Assembly (NCBI GenBank): GCA_022841375.1
Contig: JALHRQ010000001.1
Span: forward strand, 764,480-828,479
DNA length: 64,000 nt
DNA from: Burkholderiales bacterium
Lineage (GTDB): Bacteria; Pseudomonadota; Gammaproteobacteria; Burkholderiales; SG8-41
Direction of reading: 5' to 3'
Shown here: positions 45,339 through 55,324 of the stretch, in pieces
Position numbering within the stretch: position 1 is the first letter of the stretch
How the letters are laid out: every line of letters starts with the position of its first letter
Made by a program: the position numbers and the translations under genes
The notes under the pieces: generated by a model
Told to the model about the DNA's origin: nothing
Seen by the model: the letters and a program-made list of their open reading frames with translations, nothing else
Database searches by the model: none

Positions 45339-45766
45339 TGACCGCCCCCCCGGCAACACCAACACTCGGCAGGCGTTTGTTGTGCCTGATTTACGAGGCG
45401 CTGCTATTGGCCGCTGTCATCCTGACTGCCGGTGGCCTCGCCACCGCTCTGGCGCAAATCGCCGGCATAACACCACCAAGAATCTTGACTCAGGCCATCG
45501 TTGTCATCGTTTGCGCCGGATACTATGCAATCCAGTGGCAGCGCAGAGGTCAGACTTTACCCATGAAAACCTGGCGAATCCGGCTCGAATCCGCGTCCGG
45601 CGATCGCCTCACCCTTCTGCAGGTGCTGTTGCGCATGGCGCTGGCCACCCTCGGCTACCTTGCGGCGGGCGTTTCCATCCTCTGGGTGCTTGTAGACCGC
45701 GATCGTCAATTTCTGCATGACCGCCTCGCCGGTACCCGTCTGGTTAACGTCGCTGAAACTGACTGA
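45338..45766 (+). CDS. RDD-family membrane protein
   Basis: The 142-residue protein starts with GTG, overlapping the DUF3106 stop by one base. It has the RDD fold: an N-terminal GRRLLCLIYEALLLAAVILTAGG segment, a middle TQAIVVIVCAGYYAIQWQRRGQTLPMKTWRIRL, and a last membrane segment ALATLGYLAAGVSILWVLVDRDRQFLHDRLAGTRLV. In this family the paired Arg/Asp residues lie at the membrane face; DRDRQFLHDRLAGT is diagnostic. The role is unclear; it ends the sigma operon. It is convergent with lptG, with 12 bases between. Confidence 0.87.
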   Translation: MTAPPATPTLGRRLLCLIYEALLLAAVILTAGGLATALAQIAGITPPRILTQAIVVIVCAGYYAIQWQRRGQTLPMKTWRIRLESASGDRLTLLQVLLRMALATLGYLAAGVSILWVLVDRDRQFLHDRLAGTRLVNVAETD

Positions 45767-45778
45767 AATCACATACCG

Positions 45779-46852
45779 TCAGCGCCGCTCCTGCCACCAC
45801 ATCATTCCAACGGCGAGACTGAGGAACAGCAATGTCGGCGCCACCGCGCTCGCAAAGGGTGGCCAGTCATTCAAAAGACCCAGATGGCCGAGCAGGCGGT
45901 TGAGAAAGTGGAATGCCAGTCCGATCATGATGCCGGCGAAAATTTTCGCGCCGACACCGCCCTGACGGCTCTGGAAATATGCAAACGGCAGGGCCAGCAC
46001 CATCATCACCAGCACAGCCACCGGATATAGAAGCTTGGTCCACAACGCGATTTCATAACGCAGCGCTTTCTGCCGGTTTTCCTTCAGGTGCTGGGAGTAG
46101 GAATACAAACTCCAGGCGGACATTTTTTCCGGCTTGACCAGCAAAACGTTCAGCAATCCAGGTTCCAGCACGGATTGCCATTGCACAAAGTCCCTGAAAC
46201 TCACCCGCGTATTGTTTTGATCAAAGGTGGTCTGCGCAACATTGGCCATCAGCCACTGGTTATTCCCCTCGTATTCCGCGCCTTCCGCGCTTCTTAACAC
46301 GCGCAGGCGGTAATCCTTGTCGAACTCGTAAATGCGCACGCCTTTCAAGGCGCCTTGAGGAGTCACCTCAAGTACATTAACAAACGATGTGCCGTCCTTG
46401 ATCCACAACCCTGAGCGGAATTCCTGGGCCACGATGCCTGAAATCGCCTGCGAACGCATGCGCTGCGCAAACTGCTCTGCCGGGGGCGCCACAAATTCCC
46501 CAACGGTAAAAGTCAGCAGGCCGAATACCGTCCCGACCACGGCAAGCGCACCCACCATCCGCTGCAATGACACGCCGGATGAACGCATCACCGTATATTC
46601 GGAGCTCGCAACCAGTTGAGCCAGTGTGAACAGCGTGCCGATCAGTGCCGCAATCGGAAACAATTCGTAAACATGATTGGGCGCGGACAACAGCACATGC
46701 AGCAGCATGTGGCGCAACTGATAACCACCGCGCCCGAGGTCCTTCATCTGCTCAACCAGGTCAAAAAAGGCGAACAGCAGCAGCAGCGAAAGAAAAACCA
46801 GAGCGGTCGATACCGTCACCTCACGCGCAATATAACTGCGCAGCGTCCTCAT
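45779..46852 (-). CDS. lptG: LPS export ABC transporter permease LptG
   Basis: From ATG 46852 the protein is 357 residues and starts MRTLRSYIAREVTVSTALVF. It has six membrane segments split by a large periplasmic beta-jellyroll (about 130-265), the LptF/G architecture. PFAYFQSRQGGVGAKIFAGIMIGLAFHFLNRL is the conserved C-terminal helix pair. With LptF, LptB and LptC it lifts lipopolysaccharide from the inner membrane to the periplasmic bridge. The start overlaps the lptF stop (ATGA); longer in-frame readings overlap lptF and are not coding. Confidence 0.95.
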   Translation of the reverse strand: MRTLRSYIAREVTVSTALVFLSLLLLFAFFDLVEQMKDLGRGGYQLRHMLLHVLLSAPNHVYELFPIAALIGTLFTLAQLVASSEYTVMRSSGVSLQRMVGALAVVGTVFGLLTFTVGEFVAPPAEQFAQRMRSQAISGIVAQEFRSGLWIKDGTSFVNVLEVTPQGALKGVRIYEFDKDYRLRVLRSAEGAEYEGNNQWLMANVAQTTFDQNNTRVSFRDFVQWQSVLEPGLLNVLLVKPEKMSAWSLYSYSQHLKENRQKALRYEIALWTKLLYPVAVLVMMVLALPFAYFQSRQGGVGAKIFAGIMIGLAFHFLNRLLGHLGLLNDWPPFASAVAPTLLFLSLAVGMMWWQERR

Positions 46853-47928
46853 CTGAACAGCCGCCAGAACGAGAAAACCGACAACCGCCGATAAAACAAC
46901 AACCCCAGCAGCACCAGCATGCCGGCATGCACGCCCCACATGCCGGTAAAAACATTGACCCTGTCCTGGGCAATCGAAGCCTGCATGATCGACAGCACGT
47001 TGCTGTAAATCATGTACACCAATATGGCCAGAACAATATTCATCGAACGCCCGGCCCTTGGGTTCACAAACGACAGCGGAATGGCCAGCAGGCAGAGGAT
47101 CAGCGCGCTGGCCGGAAGGCCTATACGCCATGAAATCTCGCCCAGATTTCGCGGCGTTGGATCCTGCAGTAATTCCCCGGTGGACATTGTTTTCGTCGTC
47201 GGCGCCCGCTCCGCGGCATCGGCAGTCTCTATGCGCATCGCATAACGTTCAAATTCGAAAATCTTGTATTCCGGGGAACCCGGCTCCCCTTCGTAGCGCC
47301 TGCCGTTCTGCAGCACCAGAAAGCGGTCGCCGTTTTCGGCGGTTTCCTGGAAGCCGCTCTGCGCAACCATCACGCCGAGCTTGCCGTGCTGGGTCGAACT
47401 CACAAACACGTTAGCCACAAGATTGGTTTTGCCGGGCACCTCTTCAACCAGATAAACGCGGTCAGCGCGTCGCGATTCGTGGAACACACCGGGTGTGACC
47501 TGTGCAACGTCGTCGCGACTGTCCATTTGCCGGCGAAACTCTTCGGCCTTCTCGACAGCCCATGGCGATAACAGCAGGGATAATGTCGCGATGGTCAGCA
47601 CCAGCGGCAGCGCAAAGGTGAGTACGGGGCGTATCCATTGCGTCAAACCCTGACCGCAGGAAAACCAAACGACCATTTCTGAATCACGATAACTGCGCGT
47701 CAGAGTCATCAGCACGGCGATAAACAAAGTCACCGAAAGCAGGATTGGCAAATAACCGACCAGGGTGAAACCCAGCAGCGCCACCACGCCGGTAGAGGTA
47801 ATCTGACCGCTCGCCGCCTGCCCGAGCAGGCGTACAAGCTGAGTGGTCACCGAAATTCCGAGCAGCACCAGGAAAGTGGCTGTTGCCGAAGTGGCCAGTT
47901 CGCGAAGCAGTGAAGACCGGAAAATCAT
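46849..47928 (-). CDS. lptF: LPS export ABC transporter permease LptF
   Basis: The 359-residue protein starts MIFRSSLLRELATSATATFLVLLGISVTTQLVRLLG, the conserved LptF N terminus. Membrane segments 1-3 are followed by the periplasmic jellyroll (ESRRADRVYLVEEVPGKTNLVANVFV to EFERYAMRIE). Segments 4-6 include WRIGLPASALILCLLAIPLSFVNPRAGRS. It is the partner of LptG in LPS export. It diverges from pepA with a 208-base gap, the arrangement seen in many proteobacteria. Confidence 0.95.
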   Translation of the reverse strand: MIFRSSLLRELATSATATFLVLLGISVTTQLVRLLGQAASGQITSTGVVALLGFTLVGYLPILLSVTLFIAVLMTLTRSYRDSEMVVWFSCGQGLTQWIRPVLTFALPLVLTIATLSLLLSPWAVEKAEEFRRQMDSRDDVAQVTPGVFHESRRADRVYLVEEVPGKTNLVANVFVSSTQHGKLGVMVAQSGFQETAENGDRFLVLQNGRRYEGEPGSPEYKIFEFERYAMRIETADAAERAPTTKTMSTGELLQDPTPRNLGEISWRIGLPASALILCLLAIPLSFVNPRAGRSMNIVLAILVYMIYSNVLSIMQASIAQDRVNVFTGMWGVHAGMLVLLGLLFYRRLSVFSFWRLFR

Positions 47929-48136
47929 GCCTGCGTTTTGCTTTTTGAAAAGAACCCGCAGATAATCAACGATCGATGCCGGGCAATAGCGGTGTTCACG
48001 GATTGTTGCCGCATTTCAGCACCGCCTTGCCAGTCGTAAAGGGGACCCGAACAGGAACACCGTGGGAACCCCAAGCAACACTGACGGTCACCAATCATGT
48101 CTTTGAAAAGTGCGTAATGCGCAGAGGAGTTAACGC

Positions 48137-49627
48137 GTGGAATTTAGCATAAAACCCCTGGTTCCGGGACGTAACACCAGCGGCTGTACCGTAGTTGGCA
48201 TATACGCTGACCGGAAATTCACCGAGTCAGCCGCCGTAATCGACAAAGCCGCTAAAGGTTATCTGCGCCGGGTCCTGGATCGAGGCGACATGGAAGGACG
48301 CATCGGCACCAGCCTGATGCTGCACGATGTGCCTGGAATCGCCAGCACCCGCGTATTGTTGATCGGCTTGGGACCGAAAACGGAATTTGCCGAAAAGCAG
48401 TTCCGCCGCTGCATTACCACCGCCATTGAAGTGCTGACGCGAACAGGATCAGCCGATGCCGAACTCCATGTCGCTGAACTGGGGGTCGGCCGTCGCGATG
48501 TCGAATGGCGCGTTATGCAAATCGCCCGCGCCGCTCGCGAAACCACATATCGTTTTGAGCAAATGAAAAGTGCGCCCGCAAAAGACGCTCCGGCACTGCG
48601 CCGCGTCGTACTCGCCGTTGCCAAAAGCGACGAGAAACGGGCAGCCCGCGGCCTGGCGCAAGGTCTCGCGCTGGCCCACGGCATCAGCCTGGCCCGGGAC
48701 CTGGGCAATCTTCCGGGCAACGTCTGCACCCCGTCCTACCTCGCCGAGCAGGCGCGCAAACTCGCCAAACATTACCGCCTCAAAGTACAGGTGCTCGAAC
48801 GCGCGGACATGGAAAAGCTGGGCATGAACACCTTGCTGTCAGTAGCTGCAGGCAGCATCCAGCCACCGAAACTGATTGTGCTTGAATATCGTGCCGGCCC
48901 CAAAACCCAAAAGCCGGTGGTCCTCGTCGGCAAAGGCGTGACTTTCGATACCGGCGGTATCTCGCTGAAACCGGCGCCTGAAATGGATGAAATGAAATAC
49001 GACATGAGCGGCGCCGGCAGTGTGCTGGGCACGCTCAAGGCGGTGGCCGAGATGAAATTGCCGGTGAACGTCATCGGTATCATCCCCGCCACCGAGAACA
49101 TGCCGGGCGGACGGGCCACAAAACCCGGCGACATCGTGACCAGCATGTCCGGACAGACCGTCGAAATCCTTAACACCGATGCTGAAGGTCGCCTGATCCT
49201 CTGCGATGCCCTCACTTATGCAGAGCGCTACGATCCGGCCGCAGTCATCGACATCGCCACGCTGACCGGCGCCTGTGTAATCGCCCTCGGCCACGTCGTC
49301 AGCGGCCTGTTTGCCAATGATGACCCGCTGGCACGCGAAGTTCTGGCTGCCGGCGAGCAGTCCGGCGACGGTGCCTGGCATCTGCCGTTGCACGATGAAT
49401 ACCAGGAACAGCTGCGCAGTAATTTTGCCGATTTCGCGAATATCGGCGGACGGCCGGCGGGCGCTGTCACAGCGGCTTGTTTTTTGTCACGCTTCACCAG
49501 GAAATACAAATGGGCGCATCTGGATGTCGCAGGCACCGCATGGAAGTCCGGCAAGGACAAGGGCTCCACCGGCCGACCAGTGCCCCTGCTGACACAATTC
49601 CTGGTGAATCGGGCCGGCAAACGCTGA
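48137..49627 (+). CDS. pepA: Leucyl aminopeptidase (M17)
   Basis: The 496-residue protein starts with GTG (48137), with GAGGAG seven bases upstream. The M17 metal and catalytic motifs are intact: VGKGVTFDTGGISLKPA, MKYDMSGAGSVLG, PATENMPGG and the signature NTDAEGRLIL. It removes N-terminal leucine from peptides using two metal ions. In some bacteria PepA also binds DNA as a recombination cofactor. It diverges from lptF and is followed by holC and valS, the common proteobacterial order. Confidence 0.96.
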   Translation: MEFSIKPLVPGRNTSGCTVVGIYADRKFTESAAVIDKAAKGYLRRVLDRGDMEGRIGTSLMLHDVPGIASTRVLLIGLGPKTEFAEKQFRRCITTAIEVLTRTGSADAELHVAELGVGRRDVEWRVMQIARAARETTYRFEQMKSAPAKDAPALRRVVLAVAKSDEKRAARGLAQGLALAHGISLARDLGNLPGNVCTPSYLAEQARKLAKHYRLKVQVLERADMEKLGMNTLLSVAAGSIQPPKLIVLEYRAGPKTQKPVVLVGKGVTFDTGGISLKPAPEMDEMKYDMSGAGSVLGTLKAVAEMKLPVNVIGIIPATENMPGGRATKPGDIVTSMSGQTVEILNTDAEGRLILCDALTYAERYDPAAVIDIATLTGACVIALGHVVSGLFANDDPLAREVLAAGEQSGDGAWHLPLHDEYQEQLRSNFADFANIGGRPAGAVTAACFLSRFTRKYKWAHLDVAGTAWKSGKDKGSTGRPVPLLTQFLVNRAGKR

Positions 49628-49642
49628 CGACCCCGGCGGCCG

Positions 49643-50071
49643 ATGACGCAAATCGATTTTTACACGCAGGTTGAAGACAAGCTCCAAACCGCCTGCAAGC
49701 TGACCGCAAAAGCACGCAGCCTCGGACTGCGCGTGACTTTATTCTGTCCCGACCGGGATACAGCCTCGCGCCTGGATCGCATGTTGTGGAGCGTGCCGGC
49801 GACCGGCTTCATGCCCCATTGCAGACCGGATGATCCTCTGGCCGCGGTAACCCCGGTGTTGATCGACAGCTCCGGAGAAAACCCGCTGCATGACGAAGTG
49901 CTGATCAACCTGCACAATGAATGGCCGGTCTGCTTCAGCCGTTTCCAGCGGCTGGCCGAAATCGTCTCCACTGACGATGCCGACCGCGGCGAAGCCCGTG
50001 CGCGTTACAAGTTTTACCGCGACCGGGGTTACGACATCCGCACCCACGACCTGTCCAGCCGGCAGGCCTGA
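49643..50071 (+). CDS. holC: DNA polymerase III chi subunit
   Basis: The 142-residue protein starts [20 protein letters not shown] and has [45 protein letters not shown] and the C-terminal [19 protein letters not shown]. This is HolC, which links the clamp loader to SSB at the replication fork. Length and order (pepA-holC-valS) are standard. The accessory ORF fused in frame to valS starts 16 bases after its stop. Confidence 0.93.
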   Translation: MTQIDFYTQVEDKLQTACKLTAKARSLGLRVTLFCPDRDTASRLDRMLWSVPATGFMPHCRPDDPLAAVTPVLIDSSGENPLHDEVLINLHNEWPVCFSRFQRLAEIVSTDDADRGEARARYKFYRDRGYDIRTHDLSSRQA

Positions 50072-50087
50072 TAAAGCAGCCGCTCCC

Positions 50088-50624
50088 ATGTCCGATCCGA
50101 ACACACCAGACGACAACTCAAGCGATGTGCTCAATCGGGCCGATGCACTGCTGCAGCGTCACCGCAAACCCGCCGTTGCGGAATCCGCGCCCGCTGCGCC
50201 CGGCAGCGAAATTCCGGTGCTCACGGACATCGTCATGGAAGGTGAAGTCCTGCCGCGACAGGAACCCGCCGTAAAACCGGCGCAGTCACCACAGGCGCAA
50301 GGCGGCGAGATTGTCTCGCGCGTGCAGGCGCAGAACATCAAACATGCAGTCTATCTGAAATTGAAACGCGGCCTTGACGATCAGATCGCCGGTGTCGTGC
50401 GTGACCGTTACCTCCCGGAAATCGGCGCCGCACTCGAACAGGCGCTGACCCGTGTCACCAGTGAGTTGCAATCGGGCATCGCCGATTTGGTGCGTACATC
50501 GGTCGCTGAAACTTTGCAATCCCAGTTAAAACAGATTCAGCTCCAGCCACCGGCCGCCACCCCGGAACCCGCGCAGCCCTCCGGTATAATGCCGCCCTCC
50601 GCAGCACCTCCCCCGGCATCACAC
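50088..50624 (+). CDS. DUF2486-like accessory protein ORF, continuous in frame with valS
   Basis: An ATG at 50088 opens a frame [20 protein letters not shown] that continues with [17 protein letters not shown], then a helical part [29 protein letters not shown] and [23 protein letters not shown]. It resembles the DUF2486-type protein usually encoded as a separate gene between holC and valS in betaproteobacteria. Here no stop codon intervenes; after a Pro/Ala-rich linker ([21 protein letters not shown]) the frame runs straight into valS and ends at 53384. Either the two are made as one 1098-residue fusion, or valS starts internally. I give the end as the last codon before the valS methionine. 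Confidence 0.6.
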
Positions 50625-53384
50625 ATGGAATTACCGAAAAGCTTCGAACCCGCGGCCATAGAGTCGCGCTGGTACCCGACTTGGGAAAACAATGGCTATT
50701 TCAAGGCCGGCGCTGATCCCGAAAAAAAGGATTCATACTGCATTCAGCTCCCCCCGCCGAATGTGACCGGCGTGCTGCACATGGGCCACGCCTTCAATCA
50801 GACCATCATGGACGGTCTGACGCGTTTCCACCGGATGAACGGCAGCAATACGCTGTGGCAGCCGGGTACCGACCACGCGGGCATCGCCACAGAGATGGTG
50901 GTGACACGCCAGCTTGAACAGAAGGGTGAATCGCGCAACGCACTGGGCCGCGACGAATTCATCAAAAAAGTCTGGGAGTGGAAGGAGCAGTCCGGCTCGA
51001 CCATCACGCGGCAGATGCGCCGGCTCGGCGCCTCCTGCGATTGGGAGCGCGAGCGCTTCACCATGGACGAGCCGCTGGCCAAACTCGTCACCCATACTTT
51101 CGTCAAACTCCACCGCGACGGCCTGATCTACCGCGGTGTTCGCCTGTCGAATTGGGATCCCGTGCTGCACACCGTGATCTCCGACCTGGAAGTCCAGTCG
51201 GAGGAAGAAGACGGCAAGCTGTGGCAGATCCGTTACCCGCTCGCCGACGGTAGCGGCCACCTGACAGTTGCTACTACGCGTCCGGAAACCATGCTCGGCG
51301 ACGCCGCGGTCGCAGTGCATCCTGATGATGAACGCTACCGCAGCCTGGTCGGCCGCCAGGTCATCCTGCCGCTGACCGGACGCACCATACCGGTGATCGC
51401 CGACGAATATGTCGACAAGGCATTCGGCACCGGCTGCGTGAAAATCACTCCCGCTCACGACTTCAACGACTACCAGGTCGGCCAGCGCCACAACCTGCCG
51501 CAGCTGAATATTTTCACGCTGGATGCCGCCATCAATGACAGCGCGCCGGAGAAATACCGCGGCCTCGACCGTTACGTCGCGCGCGATGCCATCATCAGCG
51601 ACCTCAAGGCGCAGGGATTGCTCGAGTCCGAAAAGCCGCACCGCATGGTGGTGCCGCGCGGTGACCGCACCGGCGTGGTCATCGAGCCGATGCTGACCAG
51701 TCAGTGGTTCGTCAAAATGGAACCACTCGCCAAACTGGGGCTGGATGCCGTCGCAACCGGGGAAGTGAAGCTGTTCCCGGATCAGTGGATCAATACCTAC
51801 AATCACTGGCTCAACAACATTCAGGACTGGTGCATTTCACGTCAGCTGTGGTGGGGCCATCGCGTGCCGGCATGGCATGACGAGACGGGCAACATCTACG
51901 TCGCGCATGACGAAGAAGAGGCGAAGATACTCGCTGGCGGCAAGGCGCTGAAACAGGATCCGGACGTACTCGATACCTGGTTCTCGTCTCAGCTTTGGTG
52001 TTTCTCCACCCTCGACTGGACACCGGAATGGCCGGCGAAATCCAATCCGGCGCTGGATCGTTATCTGCCGTCTTCAGTATTGGTCACCGGCTTCGACATC
52101 ATCTTTTTCTGGGTTGCGCGCATGGTGATGATCACCAAGTACATGACCGGTAAAGTGCCGTTCAAGCATGTCTACGTGCACGGTCTGGTGCGCGATGCCG
52201 AAGGCCAGAAGATGTCCAAGTCCAAGGGCAACACGCTGGATCCGCTGGACCTGATCGACGGCATCGATATTGAAGCCCTTGTCGCCAAGCGCACCTCGGG
52301 CCTGATGAATCCGAAACAGGCCGAAGCCATCGCCAAACGCACCCGCGCCGAATTCCCGGACGGCATCCCCGCCTACGGCACCGATGCACTGCGTTTCACC
52401 TTCGCCAGCCTGGCCAGCCTCGGTCGCGACATCAAGTTCGACCAGAAACGTTGCGAGGGTTACCGCAATTTCTGCAACAAGCTTTGGAACGCCACGCGCT
52501 TCGTGCTGATGAACTGCGACGGCAAGGACACCGGACTTGACGAGACAGCACCGGTCGAACTTTCAGTGGCCGACCGTTGGCTGATCAGCCGACTGCAACG
52601 CGCCGAAACCGAAGCACAACAGGCCTATCGCGACTACCGCTTCGACAACCTCGCTCGCACCCTCTATGAACTCGTCTGGGACGAGTATTGCGACTGGTAC
52701 CTGGAACTCGCCAAGGTCCAACTCGCCAACGGTACGGAAGAACAATGCCGGGGCACCCGCCGCACACTGGTCCGCGTGCTCGAAACCATACTCCGCCTCG
52801 CACATCCGGTGATTCCGTTCATCACCGAGGAGCTGTGGCAGAGCGTCGCGCCGCTGGCCGGTAAAACCGGCGCCAGTATCATGCTGCAGAATTACCCGCA
52901 GCCCGAAGCCGCAAAAATCGACGCGGCAGCCGAACGCGATATCGACCTGCTGAAACAGCTGGTCTCGGCCTGTCGCACGCTGCGCGGCGAGATGAATATC
53001 GCCCCTTCACAGAAACTGCCGCTGCTGGCACAAGGCGATGCCGCACAGCTGCGCGCCTGCGCACCGCACCTGATGGCGCTGGCCCGCTTGTCGGAAGTGC
53101 TGGTGGTCAACGAATTGCCATCGGAAGACGCCCCGGTATCCATCGTCGGCGATTTCAAGTTGATGCTGAAAGTCGAGATCAACATGGCCGCGGAGCGGGA
53201 ACGCCTGGCCAAGGAAATTGCCCGGCTGGATGCAGAAACCACCAAGGCACGCGCCAAACTCGCCAATCAAAGTTTTGTCGCCAAAGCGCCGCCGCTGGTG
53301 GTGGCGCAGGAACAGGAACGCCTCGCGCGCTTCTCGGCGACGCTGGATCAGATGCGCGCCCAGCTCGCCAAACTCGGCGGCTGA
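50625..53384 (+). CDS. valS: Valyl-tRNA synthetase
   Basis: From ATG 50625 the protein is 919 residues, normal for ValS, starting [20 protein letters not shown]. The HIGH motif is [19 protein letters not shown], the editing domain is at about 190-340, and KMSKS is in [18 protein letters not shown]. The C-terminal coiled coil ([26 protein letters not shown]) is the ValS tail. No Shine-Dalgarno precedes 50625, but a TATAAT lies at 50585-50590, so an internal promoter is possible. An unusual insertion-like stretch ([20 protein letters not shown]) follows KMSKS and is typical of proteobacterial ValS. See the upstream ORF for the possible fusion. Confidence 0.96.
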   Translation: MELPKSFEPAAIESRWYPTWENNGYFKAGADPEKKDSYCIQLPPPNVTGVLHMGHAFNQTIMDGLTRFHRMNGSNTLWQPGTDHAGIATEMVVTRQLEQKGESRNALGRDEFIKKVWEWKEQSGSTITRQMRRLGASCDWERERFTMDEPLAKLVTHTFVKLHRDGLIYRGVRLSNWDPVLHTVISDLEVQSEEEDGKLWQIRYPLADGSGHLTVATTRPETMLGDAAVAVHPDDERYRSLVGRQVILPLTGRTIPVIADEYVDKAFGTGCVKITPAHDFNDYQVGQRHNLPQLNIFTLDAAINDSAPEKYRGLDRYVARDAIISDLKAQGLLESEKPHRMVVPRGDRTGVVIEPMLTSQWFVKMEPLAKLGLDAVATGEVKLFPDQWINTYNHWLNNIQDWCISRQLWWGHRVPAWHDETGNIYVAHDEEEAKILAGGKALKQDPDVLDTWFSSQLWCFSTLDWTPEWPAKSNPALDRYLPSSVLVTGFDIIFFWVARMVMITKYMTGKVPFKHVYVHGLVRDAEGQKMSKSKGNTLDPLDLIDGIDIEALVAKRTSGLMNPKQAEAIAKRTRAEFPDGIPAYGTDALRFTFASLASLGRDIKFDQKRCEGYRNFCNKLWNATRFVLMNCDGKDTGLDETAPVELSVADRWLISRLQRAETEAQQAYRDYRFDNLARTLYELVWDEYCDWYLELAKVQLANGTEEQCRGTRRTLVRVLETILRLAHPVIPFITEELWQSVAPLAGKTGASIMLQNYPQPEAAKIDAAAERDIDLLKQLVSACRTLRGEMNIAPSQKLPLLAQGDAAQLRACAPHLMALARLSEVLVVNELPSEDAPVSIVGDFKLMLKVEINMAAERERLAKEIARLDAETTKARAKLANQSFVAKAPPLVVAQEQERLARFSATLDQMRAQLAKLGG

Positions 53385-53413
53385 TTGCGCGCGGCTGCGC
53401 GCCTAGCGGCACC

Positions 53414-54676
53414 ATGAATTTCAAACACACGCTGCGCGCACTGCGCCACCGCAATTACCAGCTGTTCTTCTGCGGCCAGACGCTGTCGATCATCGGCAAC
53501 TGGGTGCAGCAGATTGCGATGGCATGGCTGGTTTACCGGTTGACCGAATCCGCGTGGCTGCTCGGTGTCACTGGATTCGCCGGACAGATCGCCATCCTTT
53601 TGCTGGCGCCGTTTGGCGGCCTGTGGGCGGACCGCTTCGACCGGCACCGCCTGCTGCTGATCACCCAGGCGCTGTCCGCAGTGCCGCCACTGGTGTTGGC
53701 GGTGCTCGGTTACAGCGAAATGATCGAGGTCTGGCATGTGGTGGTAATGGCACTGCTGGCAGGGATCATCAACGCCATCGATACGCCCATCCGGCTGACC
53801 TTCACCACGGGATTGGTGCCGCGCGAGGATCTGCCCAGTGCGATCGCCATGAACGCTCTGATGCAGAGTCTGGGGCGGATGATCGGCCCCACCGTCGCCG
53901 GCGTACTGCTGGCGATATCCACCGAGGCCTTCTGCTTTGTCGTCAATACTTTGAGCAAGGCGATCATTGTCGGCACCGTGATCATGATGACGATTATTCC
54001 GCAGGTGATTTCTCCGGTAACCACTTCGCCATGGCAGCAAATGCGCGAAGGCATGCGTTACGCCTGGGAACTGATCCCTGTGCGCTGGCTGTTGCCGATG
54101 GTGGCCACCATCAGTTTCATGGTAACGCCATACCAGACGTTGATGCCGATCTTTGCGGCCGAAGTATTCGGAGGTGATGCAACCCTTCTCGGCTTCCTGA
54201 TCGGCGCTGCCGGCGGCGGCGGGGTGATCGGCATGCTGGCGCTGGCGTCGCGTCGCGACGTCCGCGGGCTCACCCGCTGGGTCACCTTTGCTTCTCTGTC
54301 GGCAGGACTCGGAGTAATTGTTTTTGCCTGGTCGCCGTGGCTGCCGCTGTCGCTGCTGGCCATCGCCGTCACCGGTTTCGGCATCGTCGTCAACGGTATG
54401 TCGGTAAGCACCATGATCCAGACCATCGTCGATGACCGCATGCGCGGCCGCGTGATGGGCATCTTCTCGATGGCGTTTCTCGGCATGTACCCGCTGGGCA
54501 GTCTTGCCGGCGGTGCGCTTGCTTCAGTCATCGGCGCGCCGGCAACACTCGCCATCGGTGGTTGCGTCTGCACTGTGGCGTCACTGCTGTTGTGGCGGCG
54601 CATGCCCGCGTTGCGGGCACATTTGCGGCCGATTTACGAGAACCTTGAAATAATCAATAAAAACAATAGGTTATAG
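53414..54676 (+). CDS. Major facilitator superfamily transporter (EntS-like)
   Basis: The 420-residue protein starts MNFKHTLRALRHRNYQLFFCGQTLSIIGNW, the opening of the MFS_3 (enterobactin exporter-like) group. About twelve membrane segments are seen, with the loop-2/3 motif GGLWADRFDRHRLLL and the repeat VDDRMRGRVMGIFSMAFLGMYPLGSL. It is probably a drug or metabolite efflux pump; no substrate can be named. The 3' end is AT-rich (IINKNNRL). The DUF4126 gene follows six bases later. Confidence 0.87.
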   Translation: MNFKHTLRALRHRNYQLFFCGQTLSIIGNWVQQIAMAWLVYRLTESAWLLGVTGFAGQIAILLLAPFGGLWADRFDRHRLLLITQALSAVPPLVLAVLGYSEMIEVWHVVVMALLAGIINAIDTPIRLTFTTGLVPREDLPSAIAMNALMQSLGRMIGPTVAGVLLAISTEAFCFVVNTLSKAIIVGTVIMMTIIPQVISPVTTSPWQQMREGMRYAWELIPVRWLLPMVATISFMVTPYQTLMPIFAAEVFGGDATLLGFLIGAAGGGGVIGMLALASRRDVRGLTRWVTFASLSAGLGVIVFAWSPWLPLSLLAIAVTGFGIVVNGMSVSTMIQTIVDDRMRGRVMGIFSMAFLGMYPLGSLAGGALASVIGAPATLAIGGCVCTVASLLLWRRMPALRAHLRPIYENLEIINKNNRL

Positions 54677-54682
54677 AAAACC

Positions 54683-55276
54683 ATGGATATGTCCATGTTT
54701 GCCCTGATCACCGGCCTGGGCTGGTCCAGCGGCATCCGGTTTTATGCCGTGCTGTTCGTGCTCGGCCTCGCACATCGCAGCGGCTTCCACGCGCTGCCTG
54801 CCAGCCTGGAATTGCTGGCACATCCCTGGGTGCTAGCGGTCTCCGGTCTGTTGTGCCTCACCGAATTTTTTGCCGACAAGATTCCCGGGGTGGACACCCT
54901 CTGGGACGGCATCAACACCTTCATCCGCATTCCCGGCGGCGCCCTGCTGGCGGCAGCTGCCGTCATCGACAGCGATCCGGGATTCGCACTGGCTGCGGCC
55001 TTGCTGGGCGGTACCGTTGCAGCAGGCGCTCATCTCACCAAAGCAGGAAGCCGCGCGCTGATCAACCTGTCGCCGGAACCCTTCAGCAACTGGACGGCAT
55101 CGCTGACCGAAGATGCACTGGCCATCGCAGCGCTGTGGACATTTCTAAAATATCCTTTGGCGTTTCTCGGACTGCTCGCGCTGTTCCTGCTGATCGCACT
55201 GTGGCTGCTGCCGAAATTGTGGCGCGGCGTGCGGCGTGTTGTCGCCGTGATATTGCGTTCGCCTGACCGTGCCTGA
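54683..55276 (+). CDS. DUF4126-family membrane protein
   Basis: The 197-residue protein has six or seven hydrophobic segments and the DUF4126 pattern: ALITGLGWSSGIRFYAVLFVLGL, AVSGLLCLTEFFADKIPGVDTLWDGINTFIRIPGGALLAA and AHLTKAGSRALINLSPEPFSNW. The FFADK-IPGVD block is conserved. No function is known. It is encoded six bases after the MFS transporter and so is probably co-translated with it. The C terminus is basic (WRGVRRVVAVILRSPDRA). Confidence 0.85.
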   Translation: MDMSMFALITGLGWSSGIRFYAVLFVLGLAHRSGFHALPASLELLAHPWVLAVSGLLCLTEFFADKIPGVDTLWDGINTFIRIPGGALLAAAAVIDSDPGFALAAALLGGTVAAGAHLTKAGSRALINLSPEPFSNWTASLTEDALAIAALWTFLKYPLAFLGLLALFLLIALWLLPKLWRGVRRVVAVILRSPDRA

Positions 55277-55324
55277 CGCAGCGGCGGTCGCTGAACCGCA
55301 GAGTCACAATCACTGCGGCATCGT

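Noticed and set aside
50733..51806. A 357-residue minus-strand open frame inside valS
   Set aside because: Shadow of valS, with no start signal and no recognisable domain.
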